Shown here: positions 24,701 through 30,380 of the stretch, in pieces
Position numbering within the stretch: position 1 is the first letter of the stretch
Layout: each line of letters starts with the position of its first letter
Origin: Leptidea sinapis
Taxonomy: Eukaryota > Arthropoda > Insecta > Lepidoptera > Pieridae
Direction: 5' to 3'
DNA length: 64,000 nucleotides
NCBI RefSeq assembly: GCF_905404315.1
Contig: NC_066311.1
Coordinates: forward strand, 4,836,001 to 4,900,000
Made by a program: the position numbers and the translations under genes
Notes under the pieces: model-generated
What the model saw: the letters and a program-made list of their open reading frames with translations, nothing else
The model's database searches: none
Told to the model about the DNA's origin: nothing

Positions 24701-25229
24701 ACCTTCAAAAAAAGCGCGTACACCTTCCTTAAAGGCCGGCAACGCTCCTGTGATTCCACTTGTGTTGCAAGAGATTGTGGGTGGCGGTGATCACTTAACA
24801 ACAGGTGACCCGTACGCTCGTTTGTCCTCCTATTCCATAAAAAAAATGATAAGAAACTCCCAGCACATTTTTAAATCATTCAACAACTTAACCTATTTAA
24901 TACAATCAGCTGCGCATAATCAGAAAAGTACAATGCCTCATTATCCTCTATATGTAGATTATATAGATGTACTATAAGTAAGCCTTCATTATTAAAGAAA
25001 GTTTTTTTATGAATCTTAACAACTGTATATTTATCTCTGTTATATCTGTTTTTTGCCTCTACACGAGGTACAGGAGATGTTAACTCGCCAAACTCTGGCA
25101 CGAGACTGAATTAAATGAAACCGCTCTTTTATACCCTCGTCGCATGAGTTGGAGCGCTGTGATTGGTCGGCTGTATGTTTGTTTTTTTTTTTTTCACAGG
25201 AACAAATGTCTGCTCGTGGAAAGAGGTAG
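617..25229 (+). CDS. BLTP3: BLTP3 / UHRF1BP1-like bridge-like lipid transfer protein, C-terminal half, 15 exons
   Basis: Spliced from 15 GC-rich islands with GT-AG borders: 617-789, 1968-2082, 4027-4164, 4927-5096, 6210-6382, 8206-8342, 9127-9258, 10157-10328, 11123-11240, 11929-12063, 19363-19494, 21522-21665, 22580-22884, 23332-23443 and 25200-25229. Phases agree at every junction and give about 727 residues ending at TAG. Segments that resemble vertebrate UHRF1BP1/UHRF1BP1L as I remember them are LWVDFVGAR, NHYQLLFLLRQLE, the SSMRRGLTSLVTSIDSAL block followed by SSDSERYVVV, IPWDEFQ, and a C-terminal coiled coil. Family knowledge: these proteins form hydrophobic-groove rods that move phospholipids between membranes and act on endosomes/early endocytic vesicles. 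The chorein N-terminus must lie upstream of base 1. The family usually has about 1400 residues, so roughly half is present. The family call is from motif recognition, not a search. Confidence 0.85.
984..1329. mobile_element. MITE with ~85-bp terminal inverted repeats
   Basis: The left arm (984-1073) and right arm (1241-1329) are inverted copies with scattered mismatches; the shared core reads TTAACGGCCTGG on the left and CCAGGCCGTTAA on the right, and the ends are TTCACTA / TAGTGAA. The total is about 346 bp inside intron 1 of BLTP3. No coding capacity. Foldback-type hairpin MITE. Confidence 0.7.
1585..1906 (-). mobile_element. 5'-truncated jockey/CR1-like LINE tail
   Basis: Read on the minus strand it carries the C-terminal RT-region remnant and the 3' end shared with 2988-3320, 10350-10600, 24360-24845, 27487-27790, 55105-55335 and 63226-63530 (for example GTGATCACTTAACACCAGGT near the 3' end). 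Its left border ends about 60 bp upstream of BLTP3 exon 1968-2082. Confidence 0.8.
1968..2082 (+). CDS. BLTP3: BLTP3 exon
   Basis: Acceptor atttccag at 1967 and donor CGA|GTAACT. Reads IVLEAGVEHVSQQRDRPKEL, then HVCTARASLTNVRESPRA. It enters in phase 0 and leaves in phase 1. A minus-strand LINE tail ends only about 60 bp upstream of the acceptor. The donor is non-optimal (GTAACT), but the next in-frame stop lies just beyond it, and the downstream exon continues in the required phase. Confidence 0.75.
2149..2717 (-). mobile_element. MITE (ATTTATACGTCTAGAT family) interrupted by a tRNA-like SINE
   Basis: The outer parts (2149-2216 and about 2605-2717) are the two ends of the roughly 240-bp MITE found intact at 12950, 17506, 26310 and 27891, here in reverse orientation (AACGTCGAAAAA at one end, GCGAGTGTAAGACGTA at the other). 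About 390 bp between them do not belong to it and hold two tRNA-like SINE units. Confidence 0.7.
2217..2605 (+). mobile_element. tRNA-related SINE, two partial units nested in a MITE
   Basis: Two tRNA-like heads are visible: one at about 2246-2305 (GAGCACTCGCACGAAACATG, then GGGTTCGAAACC) and one at about 2519-2600 (CTCGAACGGCTCAGTGGGA, box-B-like GGGATCGAGTCCC). Between them is the SINE body GGTTGAGCAGGTTATCAACT. The same family occurs in reverse at 8905, 9590, 59678 and 59926. These are SINE heads, not functional tRNA genes. Confidence 0.7.
2988..3320 (-). mobile_element. 5'-truncated jockey/CR1-like LINE tail
   Basis: Minus-strand copy of the same LINE 3' end, with the translated remnant VWRSSTVRFSRSFLP and the downstream GTGATCACTTAACACCAGGT. 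The A-tail corresponds to the T-run at 2993-2999. Confidence 0.8.
3377..3682 (-). mobile_element. A-tailed ~300-bp non-autonomous element
   Basis: Reverse copy: TTTTTTATGATAAAAG tail at the left, GTCGCTCAGTATTCAGGAG, CAGTAATATCACTTGCTACA, and the 5' end GCCGGCATCCTGAACAAAGA at the right. It has about 40 bp of divergent sequence near 3590-3635. Confidence 0.7.
3700..3965 (+). mobile_element. LINE 3' tail (KGYYS.NDFLNDTTDW-type C-terminus)
   Basis: Shares AATTGTTAACAAAGTTTGTG and CGGACTGGGAATAAAGCGAA with 37283-37592 and 50020-50312. In translation this is the end of a LINE reverse transcriptase ORF (a basic ...KGYYS.NDFLNDTTDW tail, frameshifted here) followed by the 3' UTR GCCCATTCTTCTCAGG. 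It lies just upstream of BLTP3 exon 4027-4164. Confidence 0.65.
4027..4164 (+). CDS. BLTP3: BLTP3 exon
   Basis: Acceptor tttttgtag at 4026, donor GACG|GTGAGT. Reads TGGGTRADLAAIISCLRRL, then KFPNSPDDIDPIHDVFVKHAD. Phase 1 in, phase 1 out. A second AG six bases downstream (atacag, 4032) would also keep the frame and remove two residues, so alternative acceptor use is possible. Confidence 0.8.
4927..5096 (+). CDS. BLTP3: BLTP3 exon with the WVDF block
   Basis: Acceptor tttgctgcag at 4926, donor TGG|GTGAGA at 5096. Reads LDDIERGKAVTAETLWREN, then LWVDFVGARATNYKPSPLLDA and TPFTAW. The WVDF...P.PF/LLDA.P.T.W pattern is one of the most recognisable parts of the UHRF1BP1 family as I recall it. Phase 1 in, phase 0 out. 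Confidence 0.85.
5138..5600 (-). repeat. Interspersed repeat ending in GCCGGGTCAGCTAGTA
   Basis: Begins CTACTAATATTATAAATGTG and ends TTGCCGGGTCAGCTAGTA, a layout typical of a very common lepidopteran non-LTR/SINE-like repeat whose minus strand starts CTAGCTGACCCGGCAAA. Related heads occur at 13250, 25931, 48663, 53463 and 58543. Confidence 0.6.
5950..6192 (+). mobile_element. LINE 3' tail fragment in BLTP3 intron
   Basis: Diverged copy of the 3712/37289/50020 family: TTACGAAATTCGTAAGAATT, ATACCACAGATTGGGAATGG, and the 3' end TTTTGAATAAAAATATTTGA. It ends about 18 bp before exon 6210-6382, so it supplies part of the sequence near that acceptor. Confidence 0.6.
6210..6382 (+). CDS. BLTP3: BLTP3 exon with the NHYQ..FLLR motif
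   Basis: Acceptor ttatcgcag at 6209, donor GCGG|GTCAGT at 6382. Reads ICFEEGFDKIWVLGRACGL, then LQVNHYQLLFLLRQLERLSE and LAAWLGHQASRL. NHYQ(Y/L)LFLLR followed by an amphipathic helix is a hallmark of the family. Phase 0 in, phase 2 out. The preceding intron contains an old LINE tail (about 5950-6192) that ends close to the acceptor. Confidence 0.87.
7419..7830. mobile_element. Tc1/mariner-style MITE with perfect 20-bp TIRs
   Basis: TACAGTGCTCCCAAATTAAT at 7419-7438 and its exact reverse complement at 7811-7830 bound a 412-bp segment. Ends of the form TA-CAGTG are typical of Tc1/mariner-derived MITEs with TA duplications. No transposase is present. The short ORF at 7120-7461 crosses the boundary and is not credible. 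Confidence 0.75.
8206..8342 (+). CDS. BLTP3: BLTP3 exon
   Basis: Acceptor ctattttacag at 8205, donor ATGG|GTAGGT. Reads LVVAMVVPSVEMTIVLPST, then a low-complexity acidic/serine stretch (ESIRDLDSVPLDSSSLQDL). A beta-strand-rich segment followed by a flexible linker fits the junction after the NHYQ helix in this family. Phase 2 in, phase 1 out. Confidence 0.82.
8574..8755 (+). mobile_element. Diverged jockey/CR1-like LINE tail
   Basis: Contains TATGGAATGAGCTTTCTTAT, AAAAAAAGCGCGTACAACTT and the end GGTGATCATTTAACATGTGA, matching the LINE tail family with many substitutions and an indel. An old copy in a BLTP3 intron. Confidence 0.65.
8905..9020 (-). mobile_element. tRNA-related SINE fragment
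   Basis: Reverse copy of the SINE head: TTCCGTTCGAGAGCGGTTGC, then ACTGAGTCAACCGTTCGAAT. Truncated and diverged. Confidence 0.5.
9127..9258 (+). CDS. BLTP3: BLTP3 exon (linker)
   Basis: Acceptor cacttctttag at 9126, donor GCTG|GTAAGT at 9258. Reads SESTMAPSTLEREPYQPSPA, then MNIEVFNAPVADEVPVSPG. It is proline/serine-rich and probably disordered. An upstream AG at 9114 (gtgtag) also keeps the frame and would add GTSL, but the 9126 site has the better pyrimidine tract. Phase 1 in, phase 1 out. Confidence 0.78.
9590..9790 (-). mobile_element. tRNA-related SINE
   Basis: Reverse copy with GATGCGCGACTCGGAACCAC, GCGTTCCGTGCCTGTGCTCT and CCAACCGTTCGAGTAACGCA. The head corresponds to a degenerate tRNA. 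A tail of TTTTATTTGTGTATTAATCC is shared with 2217-2605. Confidence 0.6.
10157..10328 (+). CDS. BLTP3: BLTP3 exon with conserved TSIDSAL block
   Basis: Acceptor tgttttcag at 10156, donor TTCAG|GTGAGC at 10328. Reads FSSMRRGLTSLVTSIDSALT, then RSDAASTASSDSERYVVVGL. The R(K/R)G(L/F)(S/T)(N/S)L.TSID(S)A followed by an acidic SSDSE..V motif matches my memory of vertebrate UHRF1BP1L very well. It has the highest GC content of the exons here. A LINE tail starts about 20 bp after its donor. Phase 1 in, phase 2 out. Confidence 0.87.
10350..10600 (+). mobile_element. Jockey/CR1-like LINE tail next to an exon
   Basis: Starts CCACCTTCGCACGACACGCC, includes TTCTTCCACGTACTACAAAG and ends in an A-run at about 10595-10604. 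Same strand as the host gene and only about 20 bp from the donor of exon 10157-10328. It keeps partial coding for the RT C-terminus (LWNELPCAVFPG). Confidence 0.8.
11123..11240 (+). CDS. BLTP3: BLTP3 exon
   Basis: Acceptor acgttgttgcag at 11122, donor GTG|GTGAGC. Reads EFELGRPVNSGVEMAAEVVE, then SSSPSEHSITSSCKRRDV. Serine-rich linker that enters in phase 2 and leaves in phase 0. Confidence 0.78.
11929..12063 (+). CDS. BLTP3: BLTP3 exon with PWDEFQ
   Basis: Acceptor attgcttcag at 11928, donor CAG|GTGAAA. Reads ISTCTFRLNNIYLVQQSVPG, then LKLTAEKLDCEECPSIPWDE and FQ. The beta-hairpin followed by EC..IPW(D/E)EF is a family signature as remembered. Symmetric phase 0/0 exon, followed by the longest intron in the window. 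Confidence 0.84.
12950..13206 (+). mobile_element. MITE (ATTTATACGTCTAGAT family)
   Basis: Ends are ACTTAGATAATTTATACGAC at the left and CTAGACGTATAAATGATCTA at the right, which are inverted copies. The interior has ACCGATAAAAACAGGCCAGG and ACACTCGCGATTTGTATGAC. Full-length member of a family with at least seven copies in this window. Confidence 0.75.
13250..13610 (+). repeat. SINE-like repeat beginning CTAGCTGACCCA
   Basis: Starts AACTAGCTGACCCAACAAAT and ends near AATCGGTCCAGCCGTTCTCG plus TATATATATATTAAGA. The head is shared with 25931 and 53463. Confidence 0.6.
14438..14706 (+). mobile_element. A-tailed ~300-bp non-autonomous element
   Basis: GGATGCCGGCTTGATTATGG, GAAGCAGTAATGTGTAAGCA and GAGCGGCACTGCATTC are all present. 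The 3' end is TCTCTTTCCTTATTTTCAG, with a small deletion before it. Confidence 0.75.
16243..16298. repeat. Long imperfect hairpin
   Basis: TTAGGGCGATTTTCCTGTC at the left pairs with GACAGGAAAACCGCCCTTA at the right; inner arms CGCAGA / TCTGCG flank a tiny loop. About 24 bp of stem with two mismatches. No known RNA family was recognised. Confidence 0.6.
16443..17041. mobile_element. DNA-transposon-like segment with TAAGGCCT termini
   Basis: The left end TAAGGCCTATCGTAGACGAC and the reverse complement of the right end, TAAGGCCTGTCGCAGATGGC, agree at about 24 of the first 30 positions. The interior is rich in ACGTCGTGTGCG and TGACAGACCGTGC motifs and has no transposase ORF. Total 599 bp. Probably a MITE, class unassigned. 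Confidence 0.55.
17506..17738 (+). mobile_element. MITE (ATTTATACGTCTAGAT family)
   Basis: CTTAGATAATTTATACGCCT at the left, TAGACGTATAAATGATCGAA at the right, with the internal CGATAAAAGCAGGCCAGGAT. Nearly full length. Confidence 0.72.
18030..18420 (+). mobile_element. Degraded jockey/CR1-like LINE tail
   Basis: Starts TTGGCTTCGAAGAAGGTGCG and continues into CACGGCAATACTTCAAACCG, GTGCTCGGTGAACAGCTGG and TGTGGAATGAGCTTCCTTGT. It extends further 5' than most copies, but with internal deletions and frameshifts. Confidence 0.7.
18696..18736. repeat. Perfect 19-bp hairpin, 3-nt loop
   Basis: AGGAACATATTTTGTGCTC, loop CGT, then the exact reverse complement. The stem is perfect with almost no loop, which argues against a canonical pre-miRNA and for a recent fold-back or palindromic duplication. 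Confidence 0.8.
19363..19494 (+). CDS. BLTP3: BLTP3 exon
   Basis: Acceptor tattctcag at 19362, donor AAG|GTAAAA. Reads NKFSMRARAWNEPTLEGEE, then LPRVAVRLARTELPRNLNDK. It continues directly from ...WDEFQ across a 7.3-kb intron. RVAVRL.. looks like an edge strand of the last groove module. Phase 0/0. Confidence 0.8.
19867..20940 (-). pseudogene. LINE APE-type endonuclease domain, 3'-truncated
   Basis: Reads from VDFCNIRGLRSNLNAVHFHL (about 20929-20870) through TETQ, a VCVYVRED strand, and IVFLGDFNAHHAEW (catalytic GDFNAH) to SSDHCLI (catalytic SDH). These are the exonuclease-endonuclease-phosphatase landmarks of non-LTR retrotransposons, whose enzyme nicks target DNA to prime reverse transcription. 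The frame from 20775 to 19867 is intact for 302 codons and then ends in a short unrelated tail, so the protein lacks its RT. Not a host gene. Confidence 0.88.
19867..21340 (-). mobile_element. 5' portion of a jockey/CR1-like LINE (5' region and endonuclease, no RT)
   Basis: The minus strand carries a 5' leader (about 21340-20980), a second short ORF in another frame (21194-20976) and the endonuclease domain. The sequence stops near 19867 before any reverse transcriptase. The LINE tails elsewhere in the window (RT C-terminus ending KGRQRSCDSSGVARECG) fit the same family by recollection of related elements. It lies antisense in BLTP3 intron 11. Confidence 0.8.
21522..21665 (+). CDS. BLTP3: BLTP3 exon, (I/F)EDE helix module
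   Basis: Acceptor gctccttccag at 21521, donor GAA|GTAAGT. Reads GEPYGLAPFEELLEALIRDL, then LALNMSTALALAEFIEDEVI and APPMPLE. The L.MST...L..F(V/I)EDE(I/V)..P.P(M/L) pattern is another recognisable family segment. Phase 0/0. An antisense LINE endonuclease fragment ends about 180 bp upstream. Confidence 0.84.
22190..22290 (+). repeat. Possible hAT-type transposon terminus
   Basis: CAGTCTTTCTTAAAGTGGGC followed by GATAACGCCCCCTCGTGGG resembles hAT termini of the CAGTGTTTCTCAA...CGCCCCC type. No matching opposite end was found, so this is a weak assignment. Confidence 0.3.
22580..22884 (+). CDS. BLTP3: BLTP3 exon: last groove strand plus coiled coil
   Basis: Longest exon here (305 nt). Acceptor ttaattttag at 22579, donor GGGC|GTGAGT. 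It begins ALIENLKLHLIEDRPTRS, continues PLDLDLSTLRLTRDSKGIVH, and then forms a charged heptad-rich coiled coil (ELDEAREEADRLKRENEEL, then RKRLTTLSIVAEENREL). A C-terminal coiled coil after the last RBG-like strand is typical of UHRF1BP1 proteins and is thought to support dimerisation or partner binding. Phase 0 in, phase 2 out. Confidence 0.86.
23332..23443 (+). CDS. BLTP3: BLTP3 exon: coiled coil continuation
   Basis: Acceptor gaatatttcag at 23331, donor CAG|GTGAGT. Reads MAEETCSLRECVLAAQREA, then ALLADKRHLLDTIRHMQ, an alanine/leucine-rich helix that continues the coiled coil. Phase 2 in, phase 0 out. The ATG near its start is internal, not an initiation site. Confidence 0.8.
23967..24150 (-). 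mobile_element. LINE tail (SYYSTAEYLSDRTAWD type), 5'-truncated
   Basis: Minus-strand 3' end: CTCTCAAAATTGATTCCTTT and AGAGAGAAGAAGCGGTGGAA are shared with 40789-41045, 51836-52236 and 53058-53452. Confidence 0.65.
24262..24845 (+). mobile_element. Jockey/CR1-like LINE tail, longest intact C-terminal copy
   Basis: The frame is open for 174 codons and encodes FDRVQRRAARIVG, CERLDHLALRRDVASLCVFY, RIYHGECSEELFNLIPA, and LWNELPCAVFQGRYDMGTFK, ending KGRQRSCDS. This is the post-RT C-terminus of the LINE followed by its short 3' UTR and A-tail (24838-24846). 5'-truncated. Sits in BLTP3 intron 14, same strand. Confidence 0.85.
25200..25229 (+). CDS. BLTP3: BLTP3 terminal coding exon (EQMSARGKR, stop)
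   Basis: A long T-tract followed by cacag (25195-25199) opens the terminal exon, which codes nine residues EQMSARGKR then TAG at 25227-25229. It enters in phase 0 as required after the 23332-23443 exon. The short basic C-terminus after a coiled coil fits the family. The 3' UTR follows, but I cannot place its end: no clear AATAAA lies in the next few hundred bases. Confidence 0.7.
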   Translation, partial: EQMSARGKR

Positions 25230-25930
25230 CGATCGCCTTGCTCTCTGGACTGCACGTCATGTTGCCGTCACGGGAAAGATTAATTGATCTAACGGGAACG
25301 AAATGTTAGTGATGTGGGGGAGACTCGGTGATGAGTGATGACTGCTGTGGTTAAAGTGATAGAGTGCTAATTCCTTAGTCCATAAGACGCGAGGCTGCGA
25401 TAAGTGTATTCATAGCTTAATGTTTTATATTCAATATTGTCATGTTATGGCCCAAATATGTAGCCTTTAATATAGCGTGAACTCGTCATAATATTCAAAC
25501 CGTTATTTGTTTCGGACATGTGCAATAATAGCAAGAAAATATTTTTTATAGAATTTTAGGAAATTTCTTTTTTTTTGTTAATTTTGCTGCATTTGTTTTA
25601 AATGTTCAGGATTTGAAACTTGTGAATGTGATAGGAATATGCTTAATCGAATCTGAAATAATTTATTGATATTTTCATTAAATCTGTTAATCATTTAAAA
25701 CAATTTTACTCATACATATTATATGTTTAGTGTTGTTTTTTTATTTTTTTTATTAATATTATAGTTTTGTACTCATGGTGCTTGATAAACTATTGACAGT
25801 GAAATGGAACTGAAATGATTATTATTTTATTGCATTCTCGACCCAAAACTGGAGCAGCTGAGTGCAATTTTACTGAGAATGACTGTTAATTTAATACTGA
25901 TATTGTAAATCTACTATTATATAGATAATT
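25230..25930 (+). other. Probable BLTP3 3' UTR and downstream AT-rich sequence
   Basis: Follows the TAG at 25229. No repeat match was noticed until the SINE-like repeat at 25931. No canonical AATAAA was found nearby, so the polyadenylation site is not assigned. Confidence 0.35.
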
Positions 25931-26250
25931 AGCTGACCCAGCAAACGTTGTATTGCCGATATTAAAATCGCGATACAAAAGTAACTGTTGATCGTAGATG
26001 GGTGAAAATTTGAAGTTGTATGTATTTTTTAATGCTGACTTATAATCAAACAAATTTAAAAAAATGTCAAAAAAATTTAAAAAAAAAATTGTGTGGACCA
26101 CCCTTATCATTTTGGGGGATGAAAAATAGATGTTATCCGATTCTCAGACCTACACAATATTCAATTAAAAATTTCATGAGAATCGGTCAAGCCGTTTCGG
26201 AGGAGTTCAATGTTTAACACCATGACACGAGAATTTTATATATTAGATAT
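25931..26250 (+). repeat. SINE-like repeat CTAGCTGACCCAGCAAACGT
   Basis: Full copy: head GCTGACCCAGCAAACGTTGT, middle GGGGGATGAAAAATAGATGT, then GAGAATCGGTCAAGCCGTTT and the end GACACGAGAATTTTATATAT. Related copies or fragments lie at 39596, 57538 and 61976. Confidence 0.7.
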
Positions 26251-26309
26251 ACTGCTGGTATAGTAAACAGTCGGTTTGGAACTGTTACTAAAAGCAATTA
26301 TATTAATTT

Positions 26310-26531
26310 AGATAATTTATACGTCTAGATAGCTCTTGCTGCTAGACAGCCGATGAAAACAGGCCAGGTTTTTTATTTTAGTGTGCGTTACAAGCTACGT
26401 CGTACACTCGCGATTTGTTATTTATTCAGTAATTCGTAGATTGTCATGCACACTAACGTAATAAACCTGGCTTATTGTCATGCGATGCCTAACTGCAAGA
26501 GGCTCCATCTAAACGTATAAATCATCTAAGT
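26310..26531 (+). mobile_element. MITE (ATTTATACGTCTAGAT family)
   Basis: TTTAGATAATTTATACGTCT at the left, CTAAACGTATAAATCATCTA at the right. The 3' half is rearranged relative to other copies: the GCACACTAACG section is inverted. Confidence 0.65.
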
Positions 26532-26967
26532 GTCCATAGTAATATTTTTATTTACAATACAGCGTTAGTTCTGTTTCGCTTCATTACTTTCAGACTGAGT
26601 GTTAATATTTTATTAAAACTCGTTTTACATAACATTCATAATTATATCACATAAAACTTACCAAATAATCGTATGTGCCAATTATTGCATGTAATGTATT
26701 TCATTTTTTTTTATAAGTAATTTATAAAGTACTTAAGAGGTAAGTGTGCTGATATCAATAAAAAATGGTCTTGGTCATATTGGACATTATAAGATGGAAT
26801 TGATGTAACAGGAATGAAATATTGATATTGTAGAAACTTATTTTTAGTATAGCCACTATTTTAATGTAGAATGTATATATAGCACTATCATTTTAAAGAA
26901 TTTCTTTTTTTTTTAAACTTCTGGGATAAGTTACACAAATTAAACTGTTCTAATATACAATTATTGG

Positions 26968-27065
26968 GGTTGAGCAGGTTATCAACTGTAATGTAGATCC
27001 TGTAGATGAAGCCACAACCTGAGAGTTGAACAGGATTTATGAACCTAACGTACTCGAACGAGTTT
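26968..27065 (+). mobile_element. tRNA-related SINE body fragment
   Basis: GGTTGAGCAGGTTATCAACT, GATCCTGTAGATGAAGCCAC, then ACTCGAACGAG, the start of the tRNA-like head, where it is truncated. Confidence 0.55.
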
Positions 27066-27486
27066 GTTTCAAATTTAATTTATGGTACTATCATTTTTTT
27101 TAATCTAAACTGAAATAAAACTAAACGCAACGCATTCGTTATGTTTGTTCTTTATTTATATGTGACTGTTTATTAATATGAGCACTGTAATGTGCCTTGT
27201 ATCGTCAGTTAAACAAAAATTGCTCAACTAAAAGATGTTTGGTTTGGAATGAAACTCTTTTTGGTCGGTATTTGATGATGTTGATCGTATGGGAACACTT
27301 TTAAACCATTAGCTGTAAGCTTATTTCTAACTCCTAAAGCACGACCAAATGTCTCCCAGTCACTTCATTTTAGCTATTAGAATTACTAGAAGTCCTCCAC
27401 TATGTATGTATATATTAATTTGAAAAGATAGAACTGCGATCTAAACAAATACCATGATTTCAAGTAGGCAACAGCGTGCACAGATA

Positions 27487-27790
27487 ATTCCACCTTCGCA
27501 CGACACGCTACAATTTAGGATATCATCCCCACCATCTGGTTGTGTGGCGGTCCTCCACAGTGCGGTTTTCAAGGAGCTTTCTTCCGCGTACTACAAAGCT
27601 GTGGAATGAACTTCCTTGTGCGGTGTTTCCGGGACGATACGACATGGGTACCTTCAAAAAAAGCGCGTACACCTTCCTTAAAGGCCGGCAACGCTCTTGT
27701 GATTCCTCTGGTGTTGCAGGAGAGTGTGGGCGGCGGTGATCACTTAAAAACAGGTGACCCGTACGCTCGTTTTTTTTATTCCATTAAAAA
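27487..27790 (+). mobile_element. Jockey/CR1-like LINE tail
   Basis: Starts TTCCACCTTCGCACGACACG. It has an 85-codon open remnant, ends GTGATCACTTAAAAACAGGT and closes with an A-rich tail near 27785. Little diverged from 24262-24845, so relatively young. Confidence 0.8.
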
Positions 27791-27890
27791 AATATAATTG
27801 TGATAAACGGAACGATAATATTATTACTCATTGTTGCTACTGTCAATGTCAAATGTCAAACATTTACTGTGTTATTAAATTACCAAAAGA

Positions 27891-28103
27891 GCTTAGATAA
27901 TTTATAAGTCTATAGAGTATCTTGCTGTCAGACAACCGATGAAAAAAGACCCGGAATATAAGTTTAGTGTGCGTGACAAGCTACGTCTTACACTCGCGAT
28001 TTGTATGACACTTTATGTCAGTGTGCGTGAATTGTTCAAAATAGAAGTTCTAAGGTCGAGTTTTTTCGAAGTTTTCACAGCTGGCGTATAAATGATCTAA
28101 GAA
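27891..28103 (+). mobile_element. MITE (ATTTATACGTCTAGAT family)
   Basis: CTTAGATAATTTATAAGTCT at the left, GGCGTATAAATGATCTAAG at the right, interior CTACGTCTTACACTCGCGAT. A reverse partial relative lies at 28574-28650. Confidence 0.7.
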
Positions 28104-28109
28104 AAGGTT

Positions 28110-29515
28110 AAACGTGTTTAAAAATAGTCCTATTACAAATCTGTGTCCTTCCGTTGCTTAGGGTTCAACAATCCTTAGACATTCCATTAAACAAGAGTTG
28201 AAACTTGTCTATGGTGTGTCTAACGGATAGGTCGTAAAGGAAGATTTAGATTATATGTTGACAGATAGATGGCAGCTGTCAAAAATTGCGTTTCGTTCCT
28301 TTAATTATTATTCCTGTACACCTCAGTTTATGTTGTGCTTAACGACTATTTAGTTAAACACAAGCTAAACACTGTTTTGTAATAGAAAAAGATAAACTCC
28401 ATTTTTGACATCGTTAGTGTTACATGTCACAACTGACATTGTTATAGTTAGATCACTGTCTAACAAAACACGTGTCTAAGCCATGTTTAGTTTTATTTTT
28501 GTAATTACTCAAGAGTAAAAATTGTCGCCGAAGAATTCAGAAGATTCCAGTTTGATTAAAATAATCTCTAGTTGATTATATATCTAGACTATGACAAGGG
28601 TGGAAACGTCGAAAAAAATTGTGTTTAGAACTAACCACTATTTAGAGGTCTACTATATAGACATATTAATTAAATAAGCTATATATATATATAAAGCGTG
28701 TTCGATATTGCAACTGCCACTTGTATCTAGAAGAAGTAAATTTAAAGTTAGCTTATATTATAAATGTGACATTTTGTGCCTATGACGTATATATAATAAT
28801 CGCTTTGTGAACGTTGTAATGTATTCATATCGTAATATTAAGTGGTTTTACTGTATATAATACAAAATTGGTTATTTCTACGCCTACAAATGTAAGTAAT
28901 TTCATGTACTTAATATTTGTGGGTAGTTGTAAAAATCAGATTTAGAATTATTTTCTTATGTTGTAACTTTTCTGATCAAGTTTCATTTGATCGACTTAAT
29001 ATGTGTTTTTAATGTAAAATTTATGCTTATATTTATATTTGTAATCGGGTTAAAAATATACGCTTTGCTATCTTTTATATTACAATGATATGTAGGGACT
29101 AATTTATTCATAATAATATATTATATATAACTTAAAAGCTTAAATTTTTCTAGCAGATATCTATAAAGATGAAATGACGTTCCTTCCTATAGTGAAAATT
29201 TATCATAACCTCACCCTTTTCACGTCAAAAACTTTGATGCGTTCTAAAACATTTTAAGCGTTAACAAGTACCCTGGCATACAGTATATAGTTGAATAATT
29301 ATTAATTTTTATTTTTAATATAATATAAAATAGATAAAATATAGGTAAATCATATCTTGTTCCACTAAAGACAGACGCTAAATTTTGTAGTCACATGATC
29401 ACATCGCGAAGGAATTTTAATTTAATAATATGTAGTATGTTGAAGTATGCTCGCATAACCTAGATAATAACTAAATTAAATGCAATAAAATGGCGGCGAA
29501 TATATTTATTTTTAT
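28110..29515. other. AT-rich intergenic stretch
   Basis: Apart from a partial MITE at 28574-28650 (CTAGACTATGACAAGGGTGG, GAACTAACCACTATTTAGAG) I see no gene, RNA or clear repeat here. Several TTAGAC/GTCTAA pairs around 28160-28490 may mark an old inverted-repeat element. Confidence 0.4.
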
Positions 29516-29520
29516 TTTAG

Positions 29521-29763
29521 AATGACGAGACGAGCAGGACGTTAGCTGCCTCTCAGGATTCTTGAAAAATCCAAAAATTCTGACCGGCGCTACAATTGCG
29601 CTTGTCGTCGTAGTAAGTCTCATTTGCCCAGTAATTTCACTAGATACAGCGCCCTTCACACTGAAACACGATAATGTTTACACATTACTGCTTCAAGGCA
29701 GAAAAAGGCGCCGTTGTGGTACACATAATTTGGTTGGCATCCTGTGCTAAGCCCACTGGTGTG
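29521..29763 (-). mobile_element. A-tailed ~300-bp non-autonomous element
   Basis: Reverse copy: GACGAGACGAGCAGGACGTT at the left, GTAATTTCACTAGATACAGC, and GGCATCCTGTGCTAAGCCC at the right. Confidence 0.72.
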
Positions 29764-29867
29764 TGAAAGAAAATGTATATTAGATCTTAAAAGATCTTAT
29801 TGTTTCTTACATCAAGTCATATCAGCAGACATGTGTTTTGTTTTTGATAGCATACTTCTCGGCTATT

Positions 29868-30045
29868 ACGCCATGGTCGGACTTGGCCGGAACAATGGAA
29901 GGTCCGGTGGGCGCCTCGCATCAATTGGTCCGGTGTCGTACTCGGTACCATCCCGACGGTAATAATAATAATTTACATCGAATACCAGATCGCATCCGAT
30001 TGTTCGTCCGTACTAAATCCGAACGTGTGTTTAGGCTATAAGAGC
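29868..30045 (+). other. GC-rich open stretch of unknown origin
   Basis: Reads WSDLAGTMEGPVGASHQLV then RCRTRYHPDG before a possible donor GACG|GTAATA. The composition is unlike its surroundings. No family was recognised. It may be a transposon coding scrap or a gene fragment. Confidence 0.3.
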
Positions 30046-30380
30046 TACCTACCGCTAGTCATGTTGTATGAAGATATTTAGTAGCTACATCCTATATGAA
30101 TATTCTAAGTTAAGAATAATGTTAAGTGTTTTATATGATAGCCTCTTTGGTGTTGTTCAATGGTTGTTTTCATTTGTATCTAAACTTTTTTACATATAAT
30201 ATTGTTGCAATATCAAAGTCCAGTAAATAAGCAATTGTTAAATACAATTACGTAATGTTTTGTGCTGTTTTATTTTTAAAACCTATTTCAAGAAAAAAAA
30301 TATTTATCAGTCTCCATTATTGAACACATTTATGAACAAAAAATGTTAACAAATAAAGAACAGACTTCAAACAAATATTC

